This document shows, piece by piece, positions 51,691 through 59,610 of a DNA stretch of 64,000 nucleotides. Made by a program: the position numbers and the translations under genes. The stretch is from DASUAS01 sp036502765 (lineage in GTDB: Bacteria > Actinomycetota > Acidimicrobiia > IMCC26256 > DASPTH01). A model generated the notes under the pieces. The model had not been told where the DNA came from, ran no database searches, and worked only from the letters and a program-made list of their open reading frames with translations. Location of the stretch: assembly GCA_036502765.1 (NCBI GenBank), contig DASXXX010000031.1, positions 1 through 64,000 on the forward strand, given 5' to 3'. Each line of letters starts with the position of its first letter. The first letter of the stretch is position 1.

Positions 51691-51714
51691 ATCATAGGCA
51701 AGTCAGTGCCTACT
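51691..51714 (-). promoter_or_regulatory. Leaderless-type promoter with operator-like element
   Basis: On the minus strand TATGAT (51696-51691) sits seven bases before ATG 51683. Just upstream is TAGTAGGCACTGACTTGCC, whose complement GCAAGTCAGTGCCTACT (51698-51714) matches the repeats at 42742 and 42821 in most positions. Confidence 0.65.
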
Positions 51715-51758
51715 AGCTAGCGATCGGCGGCGCCGCGTCAAGACCTACGCGCCGAGAC

Positions 51759-52697
51759 CTACGCGTCGAGCTCGGCGACCGGGAACTCGGGTCGGTCCAG
51801 AGGCAGCGTCTCGGCCTGCCACCGCGAGCGTCCGACGGTTGTGCCGAGGGTCGTGGCGAGCAGTGCGTCGATGTTGGCCTGGCTCGCCGACTCGTCGATC
51901 TCTACCGAGCGCTCCGGCGCCGGGATCGGGAGCAGCCCGGCGGTCCCTCCACCGACGGTGAAGACCCGCCCCGTCACTTCGAGGCCGGCCGAGACGAGAA
52001 AGGCGGCGACGGGAGCGACCCGCTCGGGGGTGAGCCCGCGGGACGCGACGTCGGGCCACTCGCCAGTGCGGGAACGCTCGGCGAGCGCCTCGTCGCCGAG
52101 CCCGCGCAGCGCCATACGGGTCGCCGCCAGAGGCGCCATCGCGTTGACGAGGATGCCCCGGCACGCGACCGCATGCGACGTCGCCAACGTCAACCCGATC
52201 ACGCCTGCCTTCGACACGGAGTACGCGAACATCTCCGAATTGCCTTCGAGCCCTGCGGTCGATGTGACGTTGACGATGCGACCCGGAGCGTCGTTGTCCA
52301 CCCAGTGCCGGATCGCAACGCGACTCACCAGCATGGCGCCACGCAGGTTCACGTCGAGCGTCGTCGCCCAGTCGTCGTCCGTGCCGGTCAGTATGTTGCC
52401 GGTCCGCAGGACCGCTGCAACGTTGAGCACACCGTCCAGGCGTCCCCACCGCTCCACGACGGTCGCGACGGCGGCGTCGACGGCGTCGGGGTCACGGACG
52501 TCGGCCGTGATCCCAATGCCGTCGCCCGCGAGCTCGCGCACAGTCGCCTCCGCGACGTTCACGTCGACGCCGCTGCCGTCGACGTGACAGCCGACGTCGA
52601 GCACCGCGACGGAGTCACCGGCGTCGAGCAGGCGGGCGGCGATGGCCCGGCCGATTCCCCGGGCACCGCCCGTGACGAGGTGCACGCGACCGCTCAC
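51759..52697 (-). CDS. Short-chain dehydrogenase/reductase
   Basis: 312 residues from GTG 52697. VHLVTGGARGIGRA loop, NAD-type Asp (VLDVG), LNVAAVL in place of NNAG, YSVSKAG with serine in NVTSTAG. The C-terminal half is longer than classical SDRs (ends near RSRWQAETLPLDRPEF). GTG 52697 overlaps the stop of a 10-codon upstream frame with a good ribosome site, so it may be translated by coupling. The in-frame ATG at 52766 overlaps a proposed -10 box and is less likely. Confidence 0.88.
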   Translation of the reverse strand: MSGRVHLVTGGARGIGRAIAARLLDAGDSVAVLDVGCHVDGSGVDVNVAEATVRELAGDGIGITADVRDPDAVDAAVATVVERWGRLDGVLNVAAVLRTGNILTGTDDDWATTLDVNLRGAMLVSRVAIRHWVDNDAPGRIVNVTSTAGLEGNSEMFAYSVSKAGVIGLTLATSHAVACRGILVNAMAPLAATRMALRGLGDEALAERSRTGEWPDVASRGLTPERVAPVAAFLVSAGLEVTGRVFTVGGGTAGLLPIPAPERSVEIDESASQANIDALLATTLGTTVGRSRWQAETLPLDRPEFPVAELDA

Positions 52698-52726
52698 GCC
52701 GCCGCCGCCACGTCGTTCGAAGTCAT
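52694..52726 (-). CDS. Ten-codon leader peptide upstream of the SDR
   Basis: ATG 52726 follows GGGAGGG at three-base spacing and encodes MTSNDVAAAA, ending in a TGA that overlaps the SDR's GTG (GTGA). Either a coupling leader or a sign that the SDR's true start is frameshifted here. Seen in sequence; function inferred. Confidence 0.4.
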   Translation of the reverse strand: MTSNDVAAAA

Positions 52727-52764
52727 GGTCCCTCCCGCTGGCCCTGTCGGGCCGTGGCGACGTC

Positions 52765-52790
52765 ATAGTACAGAGAGGTGAGCGCTTGCT
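52765..52790. promoter_or_regulatory. Operator-like element between divergent SDR genes
   Basis: GTGAGCGCTTGCT (52778-52790) resembles AGTGAGCGCTCACT at 34666. On the minus strand TACTAT (52770-52765) is a good -10 for the leftward SDR, placing the palindrome in its spacer. Confidence 0.55.
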
Positions 52791-52846
52791 CGACGAAGGG
52801 TGACCCCGTATCGTCCCCCGCCACGACGAGTGGGGGGCGTGTCGCG

Positions 52847-53740
52847 GTGACTGCAGACGACGGCGAGATCCGGTTCGACGATCAGACCGTCCTGGTGACG
52901 GGCGGTGGTCGCGGCATCGGACGGGGGCACGCGCTCCTGTTCGCCGAGCGGGGTGCGCACGTGATCGTCAACGACGTTGACCGGGCCGTCGCCAACGAGG
53001 TCGTCGAGGAGATCGGGGTTGCTGGAGGGCGTGCGACTGCTGCACCGGGTGATGTTGTGGACGACGCCGAGGCGATCGTCGGCGTGGCGCTCGACGCGGG
53101 CGGTCGCTTGGACGCGCTCGTGAACAACGCCGGCATCGCGTGGGACAGGCCGTTGAGCGAGAATGCGACCGTCGAGACGGAGCGTCTCCTGCGCGTGCAC
53201 GTGCTCGGCACGGTGGCGCTCACGACCTCGGCGTGGCCGGCGCTGATCGAGGCGAGAGGCCGAGTGGTGAACACGTCATCCGGCGCGGTGATCGGCCTAC
53301 GGCACGCAACCGCCTACGCGGCGGCGAAGGGAGCGATCCTCGGCTTCACGCGCTCCCTCGCCGCCGAAGCCGCGGAAGTCGGCGTGCGGGTCAACGCGAT
53401 CATGCCGATGGCCCGGACGCGCATGTACGAGCTGGCCGGCGGTGAGGTTGGCTCGCCGCAAGATCACTACATGGCTGAATACTTCCCCGCGGAGGCGATC
53501 GCGCCTGCGGTGGTATTCCTGGCGTCCGACGCCGTTTCGTACAACGGGCAGGTGATCGAGACGTCGGGAGGAACGACTGCTCACGTCCTCTTCGTCGTCA
53601 CGCCGTACCTCCCAGCCACGACTCCCGAGGAGGCGCGCGATTCACTGGCGGCATCGGTGGGGGATCTCACCGTCGTTCACGAACTGTCGGACATGCTGGC
53701 GGTGAAGCTGTCCATGGAGACGCGCTCACCAGTAGAGTGA
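52847..53740 (+). CDS. Short-chain dehydrogenase, multifunctional-enzyme-2-like
   Basis: 297 residues from GTG 52847, preceded by GGGGGGCG. VLVTGGGRGIGRGHALLFAERGAHVIVNDVD (split across the Rossmann turn) is of the MFE-2/HSD17B4-like type, as for the SDR at 38916. LVNNAGI and YAAAKGA with serine in NTSSGAV are intact. The C-terminal extension (TTPEEARDSLAASVGDL) resembles that SDR too. Probably a 3-hydroxyacyl-CoA or related dehydrogenase. Confidence 0.92.
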   Translation: MTADDGEIRFDDQTVLVTGGGRGIGRGHALLFAERGAHVIVNDVDRAVANEVVEEIGVAGGRATAAPGDVVDDAEAIVGVALDAGGRLDALVNNAGIAWDRPLSENATVETERLLRVHVLGTVALTTSAWPALIEARGRVVNTSSGAVIGLRHATAYAAAKGAILGFTRSLAAEAAEVGVRVNAIMPMARTRMYELAGGEVGSPQDHYMAEYFPAEAIAPAVVFLASDAVSYNGQVIETSGGTTAHVLFVVTPYLPATTPEEARDSLAASVGDLTVVHELSDMLAVKLSMETRSPVE

Positions 53741-53748
53741 GCACTTAC
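53736..53748. promoter_or_regulatory. Operator-like element after the SDR
   Basis: AGTGAGCACTTAC overlaps the SDR stop codon. It resembles the palindrome at 34666 but no gene starts near it on either strand, so it may be an orphan site or chance. Confidence 0.3.
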
Positions 53749-54039
53749 CTTGTGAAGATGTGAGCCTTTGGTGAGCGTCGGTGGTGCGGCGAGGCATCTC
53801 GTACCGATAGCATACCCCCCTAGGGTATCGACGCTAGCGTCTGTTGAGAACTCACGACGCGGTCCAGCCGTAGACAGCGGTGCCCGGACTTCCTGCCTGC
53901 GACCACTGCTCCGTTTTCTCTCAAGCGCGTGAAGATCGTGGTGTCGGATGTCGACCCGGCACGCTTCCATCTCCGGTGTCGATGTCCGAGCACGGTTGCG
54001 ACGGCACGGTGCGATGATGTTCCGAGACGACGTAACGGT
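53741..54039. other. Gene-free stretch containing an orphan metal-operator-like palindrome
   Basis: No coding sequence supported on either strand. The only clear element is the palindrome annotated at 53812-53828. Confidence 0.5.
53812..53828. promoter_or_regulatory. CsoR/DUF156-like operator palindrome
   Basis: ATACCC-CCCTA-GGGTAT, with flanking TAGC (53808) and GCTA (53833). The ATACCCC...GGGTAT form is that of operators recognised by CsoR/RcnR-type metal or sulfide sensors in actinobacteria. No CsoR, copper ATPase or rhodanese gene lies within the window. Confidence 0.5.
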
Positions 54040-54839
54040 TCAGTGGTCGCTGGCCTCATGATCGCCCTCCATGCCGATCTTCCAGTAGCCGCGTGCGAGC
54101 ACGGTTTCGGGGTCGAGACCGCGTTCGTGGAGGAGGTGGCGACGGATCGCGTGGACAGTGCTGGCTTCGGCGGCCACCCAGCTGTAGAGGCGGCCGGCGG
54201 GGAGCACTGCGCCGCCAACGGCGTGTTGCAGGCACTCGCCGCGTGCACGATGCAGCCAACGGATGGTCAAGTTGGTCGAGGTTGCGAGCTTCTGTTCGTC
54301 GTGGTGGTCCAACACCTCGACGAGCGCGGTGACGGACACGTTCGCTGGTAGTTCGCGGAGCCATCGCGCGAGTGCGGGGAGGCCGGTTTCGTCCGCGGCG
54401 AGCAGGTAGCCGTCGAAGGCCGTCCTTACGACATGCGATGCACGTGGGCCGCCGATGCCGAGGGGTTGTCCAGCGGTGGCGTCGGTTGCCCACGCGGATA
54501 CCACGCCGGCGTCGTGCAGAACGATGTCGAGTTGGACCGTCGACGCGACTGGGTCGAAGTGATGCGGCGTGCAGTTGCGGGCGGCCGCGGCCCGGAGGTG
54601 GGCCAGGCGACGCCGTGTTCGCCGATCTCGGGGAGGACGAGTTCCGTCGTTCCGGGTGTCGGGAGGAAGACTCTGACGTGGTCGTCGGGAGCGAGGCTGG
54701 CGAAGCCGTCGAGTTGCGGTCCTCCGAGTGTCACGCGGACGAGCCGCAGGGTCGGCCGCTCCACGGTCTGGACAGCCAGGCGGCGGATTGCAAGTGGATG
54801 GTGGATGGTCGTCGTGGCTGGCTCAGGCTGAGGATGCAT
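54040..54839 (-). pseudogene. Siderophore-interacting protein (FAD-dependent ferric reductase), frameshifted
   Basis: The two halves of an SIP-family flavoprotein are in different frames. N-terminal part, from ATG 54839: LRLVRVTLGGPQLDGF and PDDHVRVFLPTPG, the FAD-binding beta-barrel. C-terminal part, ending at 54040: TPHHFDPVASTVQLDIVLHD, GVVSAWATDATAGQPLGIGGP, YLLAADETGLPAL, and RHLLHERGLDPETVLARGYW. The frame changes by one base inside a GC-rich run at about 54577-54595. Joined, the length (about 265) is normal. It may be a true mutation or a sequence error. The family releases iron from siderophores using NAD(P)H. Confidence 0.82.
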
Positions 54840-54866
54840 CGCGTTCCTGGTGCTTCGTCCCGCTGA

Positions 54867-55610
54867 TCAGACGGCGTCGCGGTGGAGGCTGGTGCGCCAG
54901 CCGATCACGGATGCGGCGGCGGCGTAGAGGGGCAGCGCGAGCGCGCCGACGGCGAGGGTCGAGACCGAGGGAGCGAGCTGGGTGTGGGTTGCTTGGATGG
55001 CGAGCGCGAGTCCGGCGTTGCCGGGTGTGTAGCGCGCGACGTCGGACGGGATGAGGTGCTCGACGAGCAGCAGCCACGCGCAGATTCCGACGAGTGTGCT
55101 CACTTGGTTGCGGAAGAGCGCACCGACACCGACGCCGATGGTGGCCCACAGCGCCGCCGCTGCCATCCCGCCGGCGAGTAACCGGAGGTAGTCGCTGCTC
55201 GTGAGGTGGTTGTCGATCCCGCGTGCGGCGAACGCGACGGTGACCGCGCCGGCCATCAGGCCCGTAGCCACGAGACCGAACACGAGTCCGGTCAGGCCAC
55301 TTGCGGTGAGCTTGGCGGTGATGACGGGCGTGCGCCGGGGTGTGACGAGGAAGGTCGGGCGGATGGTCCCGTATCGGAACTCGGCCGTGATCGCCAATGC
55401 CCCAACCAGGGCCGCGAAGAGCATGCCGACACGAGTACCGACCTCGAACGCGGGCAGTTGGTCCGAACGCGTCGCGAGCTCAGACGCCGCTGGCGTCAGG
55501 ACGTGCAACGCAATCGCGAGTCCGACGAGCCCGAACATGCCGGCGAGGAGCGCGAGCACCGTCTGGGTCGAGCGCTGCTTGAGCAGTTCCGCGCGCAGCT
55601 GACCGATCAT
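54867..55610 (-). CDS. ABC-2 type exporter permease
   Basis: 247 residues with about six hydrophobic segments: VLALLAGMFGLVGLAIAL, VGMLFAALVGALAIT, GLTGLVFGLVATGLMAG, LAGGMAAAALWATIGVGVGAL, LVGICAWLLLVEHLI, and a last one near VGALALPLYAAAASVIGW. The first cytoplasmic helix is RAELLKQRSTQ. ATG overlaps the ATPase stop (ATGA). Forms an efflux or bacteriocin/antibiotic-resistance type exporter with that ATPase. Confidence 0.92.
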   Translation of the reverse strand: MIGQLRAELLKQRSTQTVLALLAGMFGLVGLAIALHVLTPAASELATRSDQLPAFEVGTRVGMLFAALVGALAITAEFRYGTIRPTFLVTPRRTPVITAKLTASGLTGLVFGLVATGLMAGAVTVAFAARGIDNHLTSSDYLRLLAGGMAAAALWATIGVGVGALFRNQVSTLVGICAWLLLVEHLIPSDVARYTPGNAGLALAIQATHTQLAPSVSTLAVGALALPLYAAAASVIGWRTSLHRDAV

Positions 55611-56401
55611 GTCGCCTCGCCCTCGGTGAGGTCGAGGTAGATGTCCTCCAGGGTTTGGCTGTGACCGCCGAGTTCGTCGAGCCGTCCGCTGGCGACGACA
55701 TGGCCGCGGTCGATGATCATCACTTGATCGACGGTTTGCGCGACCTCGGCGAGGAGGTGGCTGGAGATCAGCACCGTGCGACCCTGCGCGGCGAAGTTGC
55801 GGAGAAACGTACGTAACCAGCGCACACCCGCGGGATCCAGACCGTTCGCGGGCTCGTCGAGCACGAGCAGCTCCGGATCACCGAGGAGCGCCGCCGCGAG
55901 ACCGAGCCGCTGCCGCATCCCCAGCGAATAGGTCTTCACTCGCCGGTCCGCAGCCTTCCCCAACTCGACCAACGCCAGCACCTCGTCCACGCGGCCCAGC
56001 GGGATCTCCGCGGCGAGCGCCACGGCGCGCAGGTGATTGCGCCCGGAGCGTCCAGGGTGGAAGTCGTTCGACTCGAGGACGGCGCCGACCCGTCGCGCCG
56101 GGTCGTCGAGGTCGCGATACCGAGACCCGAAGATCAGCGCTGTCCCGGCCGACGGCTCAGCCAGGCCCATCAGCACCTTGAGGATGCTGGTTTTGCCGGC
56201 GCCGTTCGGGCCGAGGAAGCCGGTGACAGTGCCGGCGTCGAGCGTGAACGTGATCTCGTCGATGGCGACGACGTCGCCGTAGCGTTTGGTCAGCGAACTC
56301 ACTGCAACAACCGGATCGCCGGCGTCGGCGTCGGCGCGGGCGGGCTGCGATCCTGCCCGATCGTCGACGTCCCGAGAAGTCGCAGGCCCCGGCGCGTTCA
56401 C
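55607..56401 (-). CDS. ABC exporter ATP-binding protein
   Basis: 264 residues. About 30 polar residues precede the ATPase domain: Walker A GPNGAGKTS, signature YSLGMRQRLGLAAAL, Walker B LLVLDEPANGLDP, switch ISSHLL. These are the motifs of drug-resistance and CcmA/NodI-type ATPases rather than of importers. Overlaps by four bases both the permease downstream and the small membrane protein upstream, making a tight three-gene operon divergent from a histidine kinase. Confidence 0.95.
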   Translation of the reverse strand: MNAPGPATSRDVDDRAGSQPARADADAGDPVVAVSSLTKRYGDVVAIDEITFTLDAGTVTGFLGPNGAGKTSILKVLMGLAEPSAGTALIFGSRYRDLDDPARRVGAVLESNDFHPGRSGRNHLRAVALAAEIPLGRVDEVLALVELGKAADRRVKTYSLGMRQRLGLAAALLGDPELLVLDEPANGLDPAGVRWLRTFLRNFAAQGRTVLISSHLLAEVAQTVDQVMIIDRGHVVASGRLDELGGHSQTLEDIYLDLTEGEAT

Positions 56402-56613
56402 GCTTCAGGACCGCCAGCGGATCGGGGAGCCTCCGGGCCTTGACCGGCCTCCGGTCGCTGGTCCGTTTGTGGCCGACCCCGGACGTTCTTTGCGATGCGG
56501 CGGACGAGCACGTAGATCAGCCCGCCCACGACACCCACCGCAATCACACCCAGGACGTACACATGCGCGCCCTGCATCTCTTGAGTAGCGAGCGACAGGA
56601 CCGTGTCGGCCAT
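56398..56613 (-). CDS. Small single-pass membrane protein
   Basis: 71 residues. One hydrophobic segment, YVLGVIAVGVVGGLIYVLV (residues 19-37), followed by a basic stop-transfer RRIAKNVRGR and a polar, Glu/Pro-rich tail. ATGA overlap with the ATPase gene argues that it is translated. No known family recognised. It may modulate the exporter or the adjacent histidine kinase. GGCAACTCCTGATGGCCGAC gives no strong ribosome site before ATG 56613. Confidence 0.7.
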   Translation of the reverse strand: MADTVLSLATQEMQGAHVYVLGVIAVGVVGGLIYVLVRRIAKNVRGRPQTDQRPEAGQGPEAPRSAGGPEA

Positions 56614-56691
56614 CAGGAGTTGCCAGCGGGGCGCGGGCGTTCATCGGTCATGGCGAGCAACCTACGGATCGCGCGGGGGAGGCGATACGCC

Positions 56692-56722
56692 CTGCAGGGG
56701 GATCTTCTGCGTCCCCCCGCAG
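56692..56722. promoter_or_regulatory. Hairpin/dyad in the divergent promoter region
   Basis: CTGCAGGGGGA (56692-56702) and TCCCCCCGCAG (56712-56722) match at 10 of 11 positions. It lies between the membrane-protein and kinase starts and could be a response-regulator site or an RNA hairpin in the kinase leader. Confidence 0.45.
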
Positions 56723-56757
56723 TCCACGCGTGTCATCCCTTGGGGGGATTCCCCGCC

Positions 56758-57987
56758 GTGCTCCCAGCAGTACGGTCGGTGTTCGTGTTGTCGACGGCCA
56801 CCGCGCATCGCCTCTTCGGACCCTGCTCGCGATCGGGCGCGTTCCTGGACGTTGCGATCGCGATCGTCGCGCTTGCTGGGTCGCTGGCGCTGATCTCCCA
56901 CGGCGGCATTCCCGGCTCGGTTGCTCATGGCGGCGATCTCGACGCGCTCGGGATCCTGCTCGCAGCCTGCTCGACGCTTCCGGTCATCTTGTGGCGCCGG
57001 TCTCCGATGGGTGTCTTCGTCGTGACCGCCGTGGCGAGCGTGCTCCTGGCGGGATTCGGCTATCGGGTCGGGGTGCCTCTCGGTCCTACGGCCGCGCTCT
57101 ACCTGCTGGCGGCGAGCCGCGACGACGAGAATCCCTGGACGCGGCGAATCACCTGCGCGGTCGTTGCGCTGTTCGTCGCCTACCTGGGCGCGGCTGCCCT
57201 CGGCGACGGAGGCTTTCCCGGGACCGAGCTCTTGCACGCCGGCCTCGCGTGGGCGGTCGCCTGGTTCGCCGGCGAGCGAACCCGTCTGCGCCATGAGCAC
57301 ATCGCCGAGTTGCGCGAGCGCGCGGTGCGTGCCGAGCGCGACGCGGCTCGGGAGGGCTTGCTTGCGGTTGCCGAGGAACGCGCCCGGATCGCCCGCGACC
57401 TCCATGATTCGGCCGGACACGCGATCAATGTGATTGCCATCCGTGCCGGCGCGGCCCGTCTGCGCCACGAGCAGGAGCCCGATCGTTCGATCTTGGCGCT
57501 GGAGGCGATCGAAGATCTCGCCCGACAGACTGCCGGAGAGATCGATCAGATCGTCGGCGCGCTGCGCGACCGCAGCTGTGAGAGCCGCGAAATGCCAGCT
57601 CCTGCCGGGCTCGCGTCGCTACAGACGCTCGTCGGGCACCATGCTGGCGGTGGGCTCGATGTGACGGTCACGACCGCGGGGTCGCCGCGACAGCTCGGTG
57701 TTGCGGTCGACCTAGCTGCGTATCGGATCCTGCAGGAAGGACTGACGAACGCCGCCCGGCACGGGAAGGGTGCGGCGCGAGTCGAGTTGACGTTCGGCGA
57801 CGCGGCGCTCGCCCTGACGATCACCAACCCCGTGCCGGATGGCGCGCTTGTCTCGACCAGCGGTGGGCACGGGGTGATCGGCATGTGTGAACGCGCGACC
57901 CTGCTCGGCGGCAGCCTCGACGCCGACCGCGTCAACGGTGCCTTTCGCGTCCGAGCCACGCTGCCCTACGCAGAGGATCTCTCGTGA
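56758..57987 (+). CDS. NarL/DesK-type sensor histidine kinase
   Basis: 409 residues from GTG 56758, preceded by GGGGGG at 10-base spacing; GTG 56779 or 56785 are alternatives. N-terminal hydrophobic segments (AIAIVALAGSLALI, ILLAACSTLPVILW, VFVVTAVASVLLAGF, VVALFVAYLGAAAL) form a membrane sensor domain. HisKA_3: EERARIARDLHDSAGHAINV with phospho-acceptor His. HATPase: ILQEGLTNAARHGKG and GHGVIGMCERATLLGG. Partner of the following regulator by GTGA overlap, and divergent from the exporter operon, which it probably controls. Confidence 0.93.
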   Translation: MLPAVRSVFVLSTATAHRLFGPCSRSGAFLDVAIAIVALAGSLALISHGGIPGSVAHGGDLDALGILLAACSTLPVILWRRSPMGVFVVTAVASVLLAGFGYRVGVPLGPTAALYLLAASRDDENPWTRRITCAVVALFVAYLGAAALGDGGFPGTELLHAGLAWAVAWFAGERTRLRHEHIAELRERAVRAERDAAREGLLAVAEERARIARDLHDSAGHAINVIAIRAGAARLRHEQEPDRSILALEAIEDLARQTAGEIDQIVGALRDRSCESREMPAPAGLASLQTLVGHHAGGGLDVTVTTAGSPRQLGVAVDLAAYRILQEGLTNAARHGKGAARVELTFGDAALALTITNPVPDGALVSTSGGHGVIGMCERATLLGGSLDADRVNGAFRVRATLPYAEDLS

Positions 57988-58660
57988 CGCGGGTTCTGAT
58001 CGCCGACGACGACCATCTCATGCGCGCAGGGCTCATCGAGCTCCTCTCCGCCGACCCCTCGATCGAGATCATCGTGAAGCTTCGACCGGACGCGAAGCAG
58101 TGAAGAAAGCTCGGCGACTCGGCCCCGACGTCGTGCTCATGGACGTCCGGATGCCGGACCTCGATGGCATCACTGCAACACGCGAGCTGACGCAATCCGC
58201 GCCCAGCGTACGAGTGCTGATCCTCACCACCTTCGAACAAGACGACTACATCTTCGGAGCGCTGCGCGCCGGCGCCTCCGGGTTCCTCCTCAAGCGAACC
58301 CGACCCGAGGACCTGATCGCGGCCGTCCACACCATCGCCGCCGGTGATTCCTTGCTCTCTCCCGCAGTCACCCGACGCGTCATCGACCGCATGGCCCAGC
58401 AACCCATTCCTGACCTCGCTCGTCAGGCCCGACTCGATCAGCTCACTGCACGCGAGGGAGAAGTCCTCGGACTCGTCGCGCGCGGCCTCTCGAACCGCGA
58501 GATCGCTGCCACGCTCGTCGTCGAGGAGTCGACGATCAAGACCCACGTCAAGCGCATCCTGATGAAGCTCGGGCTCCGCGATCGCGTCCAGGTCGTGATC
58601 TTCGCCTACGAAACCGGCATGAACCAGCCTGTCGTCGTGACCCATCCGATCCCGCCCTGA
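57984..58660 (+). pseudogene. NarL/LuxR-type response regulator, frameshifted
   Basis: GTG 57984 opens RVLIADDDHLMRAGLIELL, the receiver's acidic pocket, but this frame reaches TGA at 58101-58103. The rest lies in the frame shifted by one base: STGREAVKKARRLGPDV, VVLMDVRMPDLDG (phospho-acceptor Asp), LILTTFE, and the LuxR HTH LTAREGEVLGLVARGLSNRE with STIKTHVKRILMKLGL. Adding one G at about 58074 (ATCATCG[G]TGAAGC) restores one frame of 225 residues: ...EIIGEASTGREAV. Either a single-base loss or a sequence error. Confidence 0.85.
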
Positions 58661-58878
58661 GCGCGCCCATCGTGGTTCGGCAGTGTCCGGCTGGCGTGCA
58701 GAGTGGTTCCGCCGATCGATCGTCTCGCGAGGTTTGCTTCCTGCCGGTCGGAGTGCGCCGTGGCCAAGTATCGAGATATCCGTACGGAGGAGTTGGATGG
58801 GCAACAACTCGGCGAGCGATGGGCAACCCCGCCGCTCGACCGGAAGAGTCCTCCAGCCTCTGACCGGCCGTTTCTCTG

Positions 58879-58950
58879 CGCCCCCGGAAGGATTCGAACC
58901 TCCGCGCACGGTTTAGGAAACCGATGCTCTATCCCCTGAGCTACGGGGGC
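58879..58950 (-). tRNA. tRNA-Arg (anticodon CCT)
   Basis: On the minus strand the cloverleaf reads: acceptor GCCCCCG with CGGGGGC, TA, D-arm GCTC...GAGC, anticodon arm CGGT-TTCCTAA-ACCG (loop TTCCTAA, anticodon CCT), T-arm GGAGG-TTCGAAT-CCTTC. CCA is not encoded. Confidence 0.93.
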
Positions 58951-59553
58951 GGGGCCGGCGCGATTGGTGCAAGAACACCCTGCGGCGGACTGCTCAGGAT
59001 AGGGCGACGCGGGCTGGTCGAGCCGCGATCGGCGTGCTCTGCCTGGCCGACGCGGACGAAGCGATGCCGGGGCGCGCGAGGCACTTGCGGTCGGAGTGCC
59101 TGCGTCAGGCGGCGAGCCGGGGTACGCCCGAGACATGTCGAGTGCCGATCGGCGAGGACTACGAGCCTCGTGGCATCAGGCCACTAACGCGAAAGACGTC
59201 GCCTCAGGCTCCAACGCCGCGTCACGCGCTTCGGAGGGTCGCCACGCTCGATGGATTCGCGCGGGGCAGCGGCACGACGGAGAGCGTCGCGCGTCGCTTC
59301 GAACTCTTGGGTCTCTCGAAGCGGATCAGCAGAGAACCTCATGGAACCTCTCACTGTATCCACGCGCGTGGAATCTCCCAAGTGCCGTCCCCAAGCCGTC
59401 TGGAGGTCCGAGCGTGATGGATCTGTGCGCGTCCGCCTGAAGGTGGGCGCGCTCGCGCGCGGCCCCAGGTGGCCGTCCCGAGGAGCTCGCTCATTGCTGC
59501 CCTCACGGGTGCCAGCGCACTCATCCGCCTCGGTTCTGCTCCTCGCTAGCGTA

Positions 59554-59569
59554 ATGTACAAGTATACAT
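59554..59569. promoter_or_regulatory. Operator-like inverted repeat upstream of SBP
   Basis: ATGTA-CAAGTA-TACAT lies in an AT-rich patch unusual for this window. TATACA and TACAGT (59571-59576) nearby are -10 candidates. About 60 bases before the SBP start. Confidence 0.5.
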
Positions 59570-59587
59570 CTACAGTGCTACTGACTA

Positions 59588-59610
59588 CCCGGCCGCATTC
59601 GGCGGCCGGG
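59588..59610 (+). promoter_or_regulatory. Hairpin in the SBP leader
   Basis: CCCGGCCGC (59588-59596) and GCGGCCGGG (59602-59610) form a perfect 9-bp stem with a 5-base loop. It lies just after the probable promoter and ends 21 bases before GTG 59632, so it would be in the 5' untranslated RNA. Confidence 0.6.

Noticed and set aside
58703..58939. Short plus-strand open frame between the response regulator and tRNA
   Set aside because: Part of it (VAKYRDIRTEELDGQQLGER) looks protein-like, but it has no known family, no good ribosome site and runs into the tRNA antisense.
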